Part shown: positions 56,648 through 58,734 of the stretch, piece by piece
Position numbering within the stretch: position 1 is the first letter of the stretch
Layout of the letters: the number at the start of each line of letters is the position of its first letter
From: Desulfonatronovibrio magnus
GTDB lineage: Bacteria; Desulfobacterota; Desulfovibrionia; Desulfovibrionales; Desulfonatronovibrionaceae
Length of the DNA stretch: 58,734 nt
Reading direction: 5' to 3'
Assembly (NCBI RefSeq): GCF_000934755.1
Contig: NZ_JYNP01000037.1
Location: forward strand, 1-58,734
Position numbers and translations under genes: made by a program
Notes under the pieces: model-generated
What the model saw: only the letters and a program-made list of their open reading frames with translations
Databases searched by the model: none
What the model was told of the DNA's origin: nothing

Positions 56648-57850
56648 ATGCCGACTTACAGCTATAAAGCCTTAGACACCCAGGGAAAAACCAGAAAGGG
56701 ATATTTAGAGTCAGACAGCCGGAACTCTGCTTTCAGACGTCTCATGGAGCAGCAGCTTACGCCTGTAAGTCTGTCTCAGGTCAGAGAAGAGGTTCTAAGT
56801 GGAAAATGGAAACTTAAGACACTGAATCCATTTAAAAACAGCATCCGTCTGGATGAGGCCTTTTACTACCTGAGCATGATGCTTCTGGGAGGAGGTTCAC
56901 TTGCCCAGAGCTTAGATATCCTGGGACGCATGAATAAAGGCAGTTCTGGTCGAATATGGCTGGATATCAGGGATTCTGTAGAATCAGGTTCCTCTTTTTC
57001 AAAAGCCTTGATGCGCCACCCCAAAACTTTCCCATCAATTTATATCGGCATGATACAGGTAGCGGAGCAATCTGGCAAGTTAGGCGAAATTCTTGAAAAA
57101 ATGGCCTTTTATGAAGAAAAACGGCACGATATGAAAAGCAGGCTCATTACTGCCCTGTCTTATCCAATGATCGTTGTGCTTATAGGCATTGGTGCTGTAT
57201 ATTTTTTATTATCCGCAGTACTGCCCGGTGTGGCAGGGATTTTTTCTGCCACAGAGCAGGAACTTCCCCTTAGCACAAGACTGCTTCTAAGTACAGGCCA
57301 CTGGCTTGACACTTATGGCCTGCCTCTTTTTATGACTTTTATCTGTCTTTTTCTAATCATACGGTACTGCTTTCGAAAATATCCGGCTCTGAAATTCAGG
57401 CGAGACAGTTTAATCTGGAAAATCCCCCTGGCCCGCAACTCCATTCTGGCCGATTTTTCCAGCCTGCTGTCATTTCAGCTTAAATCAGGCATATCTCTGG
57501 TCCAGGCCATGAACAGTGCTTCCAAAGGGGCTGGCTCATTATTTTTCCAAAAACAGATCAGCGAGGCATCCTCAGAAGTGGCTGCAGGCAATCCCTTGGA
57601 GCAGGTTCTTGCCAGACAGGACATCTTTCCAGACATGTACCTCACTGCCTTGAGCGCCGGTCAGAGAGCCGGCAAGGTTCCTGAGTTCCTGGACCGGGTG
57701 AGCAGAATTCTTGAGAAGGAAGTGGACAATACTTTACGCAGATTTGTAGGCCTTCTGGAGCCTATGGTCATCCTTGCTCTGGGCATAATCGTAGGTTTGT
57801 TTGTTCTGGCCGTCATGGGCCCCATATTCGACCTTACTTCCGGATTGTAA
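56648..57850 (+). CDS. gspF: Type II secretion inner-membrane protein GspF
   Basis: This 400-residue platform protein starts with the usual PTYSYKALDTQGKTRKGYLE and has two cytoplasmic T2SSF domains (about 70-190 and 270-390), each with a conserved pattern (FYYLSMMLLGGGSLAQSLD, and FSSLLSFQLKSGISLVQAMN), and three transmembrane helices (about 170-190, 220-240 and 370-395). Length is standard. The following gene starts one base after its stop codon. The pseudopilin and GspK-GspM genes that normally come with gspC-F do not follow here. Confidence 0.92.
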   Translation: MPTYSYKALDTQGKTRKGYLESDSRNSAFRRLMEQQLTPVSLSQVREEVLSGKWKLKTLNPFKNSIRLDEAFYYLSMMLLGGGSLAQSLDILGRMNKGSSGRIWLDIRDSVESGSSFSKALMRHPKTFPSIYIGMIQVAEQSGKLGEILEKMAFYEEKRHDMKSRLITALSYPMIVVLIGIGAVYFLLSAVLPGVAGIFSATEQELPLSTRLLLSTGHWLDTYGLPLFMTFICLFLIIRYCFRKYPALKFRRDSLIWKIPLARNSILADFSSLLSFQLKSGISLVQAMNSASKGAGSLFFQKQISEASSEVAAGNPLEQVLARQDIFPDMYLTALSAGQRAGKVPEFLDRVSRILEKEVDNTLRRFVGLLEPMVILALGIIVGLFVLAVMGPIFDLTSGL

Positions 57851-57851
57851 A

Positions 57852-58580
57852 GTGCATAACCACCAAAAACGATATCAGCTGCTCGATATGCTCAGGGGAT
57901 CTGCCATTTTCATGATGGTGGCCTTCCATTTCTGCTATAATCTGGAGTTTTTTCAACTGGCAAACCTTAATATCAAAAGTGATGCCTTGTGGATTAATCT
58001 TCGTAACTTTATTGTCAGCCTTTTTCTTTTTATTGCCGGTGCAAGCCTGTTCATTGCTTCAAAAAAGCGGCCGGACTTCAAAACCCACTTGCGTAAACAG
58101 AAATGGCTTGCCATTTGTGCCGTTGCTGTAAGCGCAGCAACCTATCCCATATTTCCACACTCCTGGATATATTTCGGGGTCCTTCACTTTATACTCGTGG
58201 CCAGATTACTAAGTTATTTCGTGGTAAGTAAATGCCTGCTGTGCTTTTTTCTCGGTGTTCTGATACTCATTCTTGGATGGACCTTTGAACATGAAGCCTT
58301 CAACCCCAAATGGATCAACTGGATAGGACTTGCAACCCATAAACCTTTTACCGAGGATTATGTGCCCCTTATACCATGGCATGGGGTATTCCTGCTTGGA
58401 TCCTTCAGTATGTGCCTGTTGTTACGAAATCCTTCATCTGAAAAGTTTCTATGCAAGTCATATCTTACTAAAACAGCCAAACTCCTGACCCTGGCAGGCA
58501 GGCACAGCCTGCTCATTTATATTCTGCACCAGCCTCTGTTGATGGCATTTATGTTCCCCTTGAGCAGGCTTTCTCTCTGA
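57852..58580 (+). CDS. DUF1624 (heparan-alpha-glucosaminide N-acetyltransferase-like) membrane protein
   Basis: This 242-residue protein with about six or seven hydrophobic helices carries LLDMLRGSAIFMMVAFHFCYNLEFF near the N-terminus, which marks DUF1624 and related acyltransferase-type membrane proteins; the split reads LLDMLRG then AIFMMVAFHF. The His in AFHF is the likely key residue. A second typical segment is LIPWHGVFLLG. I chose the GTG at 57852, one base after the gspF stop; the open frame extends further 5' inside gspF. Being joined to a type II secretion operon is unusual, and its substrate is unknown. The frame ends 30-40 bases before a family B repeat. Confidence 0.8.
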   Translation: MHNHQKRYQLLDMLRGSAIFMMVAFHFCYNLEFFQLANLNIKSDALWINLRNFIVSLFLFIAGASLFIASKKRPDFKTHLRKQKWLAICAVAVSAATYPIFPHSWIYFGVLHFILVARLLSYFVVSKCLLCFFLGVLILILGWTFEHEAFNPKWINWIGLATHKPFTEDYVPLIPWHGVFLLGSFSMCLLLRNPSSEKFLCKSYLTKTAKLLTLAGRHSLLIYILHQPLLMAFMFPLSRLSL

Positions 58581-58616
58581 GTTGAGCTCTGCTTCACAGC
58601 TGTCTGCTTGACATCA

Positions 58617-58734
58617 TAGCAATGACAGGTTTTGAGCAACTACATCCCTGACAGCTCAGGTGTCATTGCGAGCGAGTCTTCGAGCGCGGCAATCCTTGTT
58701 GCGAGCGAAGCGAAGCAATCTCGTGTTAAGGCTG
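58617..58734 (+). repeat. Interspersed repeat family B, copy 6 (cut by window end)
   Basis: Begins at ATAGCAATGACAGGTTTTGA, includes the TGTCATTGCGAGCGAGTC core and GCGAGCGAAGCGAAGCAATC, and is cut off at the window edge. It lacks the 49-base insertion. Confidence 0.75.

Overview
The window looks like a chromosomal segment of a sulfate-reducer-like deltaproteobacterium (Desulfobacterota, most likely Desulfovibrionales). This is an inference from gene content: AmmeMemoRadiSam proteins, a fused MFS/spermidine synthase-like protein, a DUF502 protein, an RND pump with a PG0541-type partner, several sigma-54 regulators and type II secretion genes. No rRNA or tRNA was recognised. About 40 genes are supported. 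What stands out is the density of short interspersed repeats in nearly every long intergenic gap.

Left part (1-11.4 kb): a decayed SNF2 helicase, a DUF2325 gene and a small partner gene lie between two inverted copies of one repeat. They are followed by a coiled-coil gene with an internal 54-bp tandem repeat. Next come the spermidine synthase-like membrane protein and an AmrS-type radical SAM gene in tandem, with a second (PflX-type) radical SAM gene converging on them. Both radical SAM proteins begin with Tat-like signals. A HTH-multi-PAS regulator and a flavodoxin-like oxidoreductase follow.

Middle part (11.4-29.5 kb): a small secreted Cys-rich protein and an 1850-residue secreted protein flanked by direct copies of a repeat, then a sigma-54 activator with an altered GAFTGA loop. 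After these lie two small envelope or secreted proteins, a HEAT-like protein with a MITE inserted exactly at its stop codon, an MTA/SAH deaminase (mtaD), an S9 peptidase interrupted by one in-frame TAG, a DMT transporter and an unknown protein.

Right part (29.5-58.7 kb): a housekeeping block with panC-panD-DUF502-metK on the minus strand and an Fe-S CCG protein, coaX, eno and folD on the plus strand. Then AmrB, a large TPR envelope protein with a sigma-54 regulator upstream, sfsA with a DMT transporter, an AEC transporter, an RND efflux operon, a SLOG protein, and a type II secretion run (gspC, D, E, F) ending in a DUF1624 membrane protein. S-adenosylmethionine links several genes: metK makes it, mtaD recycles its products, and two radical SAM proteins and a spermidine synthase-like domain would use it. 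panC, panD and coaX cover three steps toward coenzyme A.

Repeat layer: I distinguish family A (about 180-210 bp with a variable TTCAGCC heptamer array), modular families B and C (which share ends and a GC-rich palindromic hub), hairpin family E, MITE family F, short element G, and single structured elements. All comparisons were made by eye.
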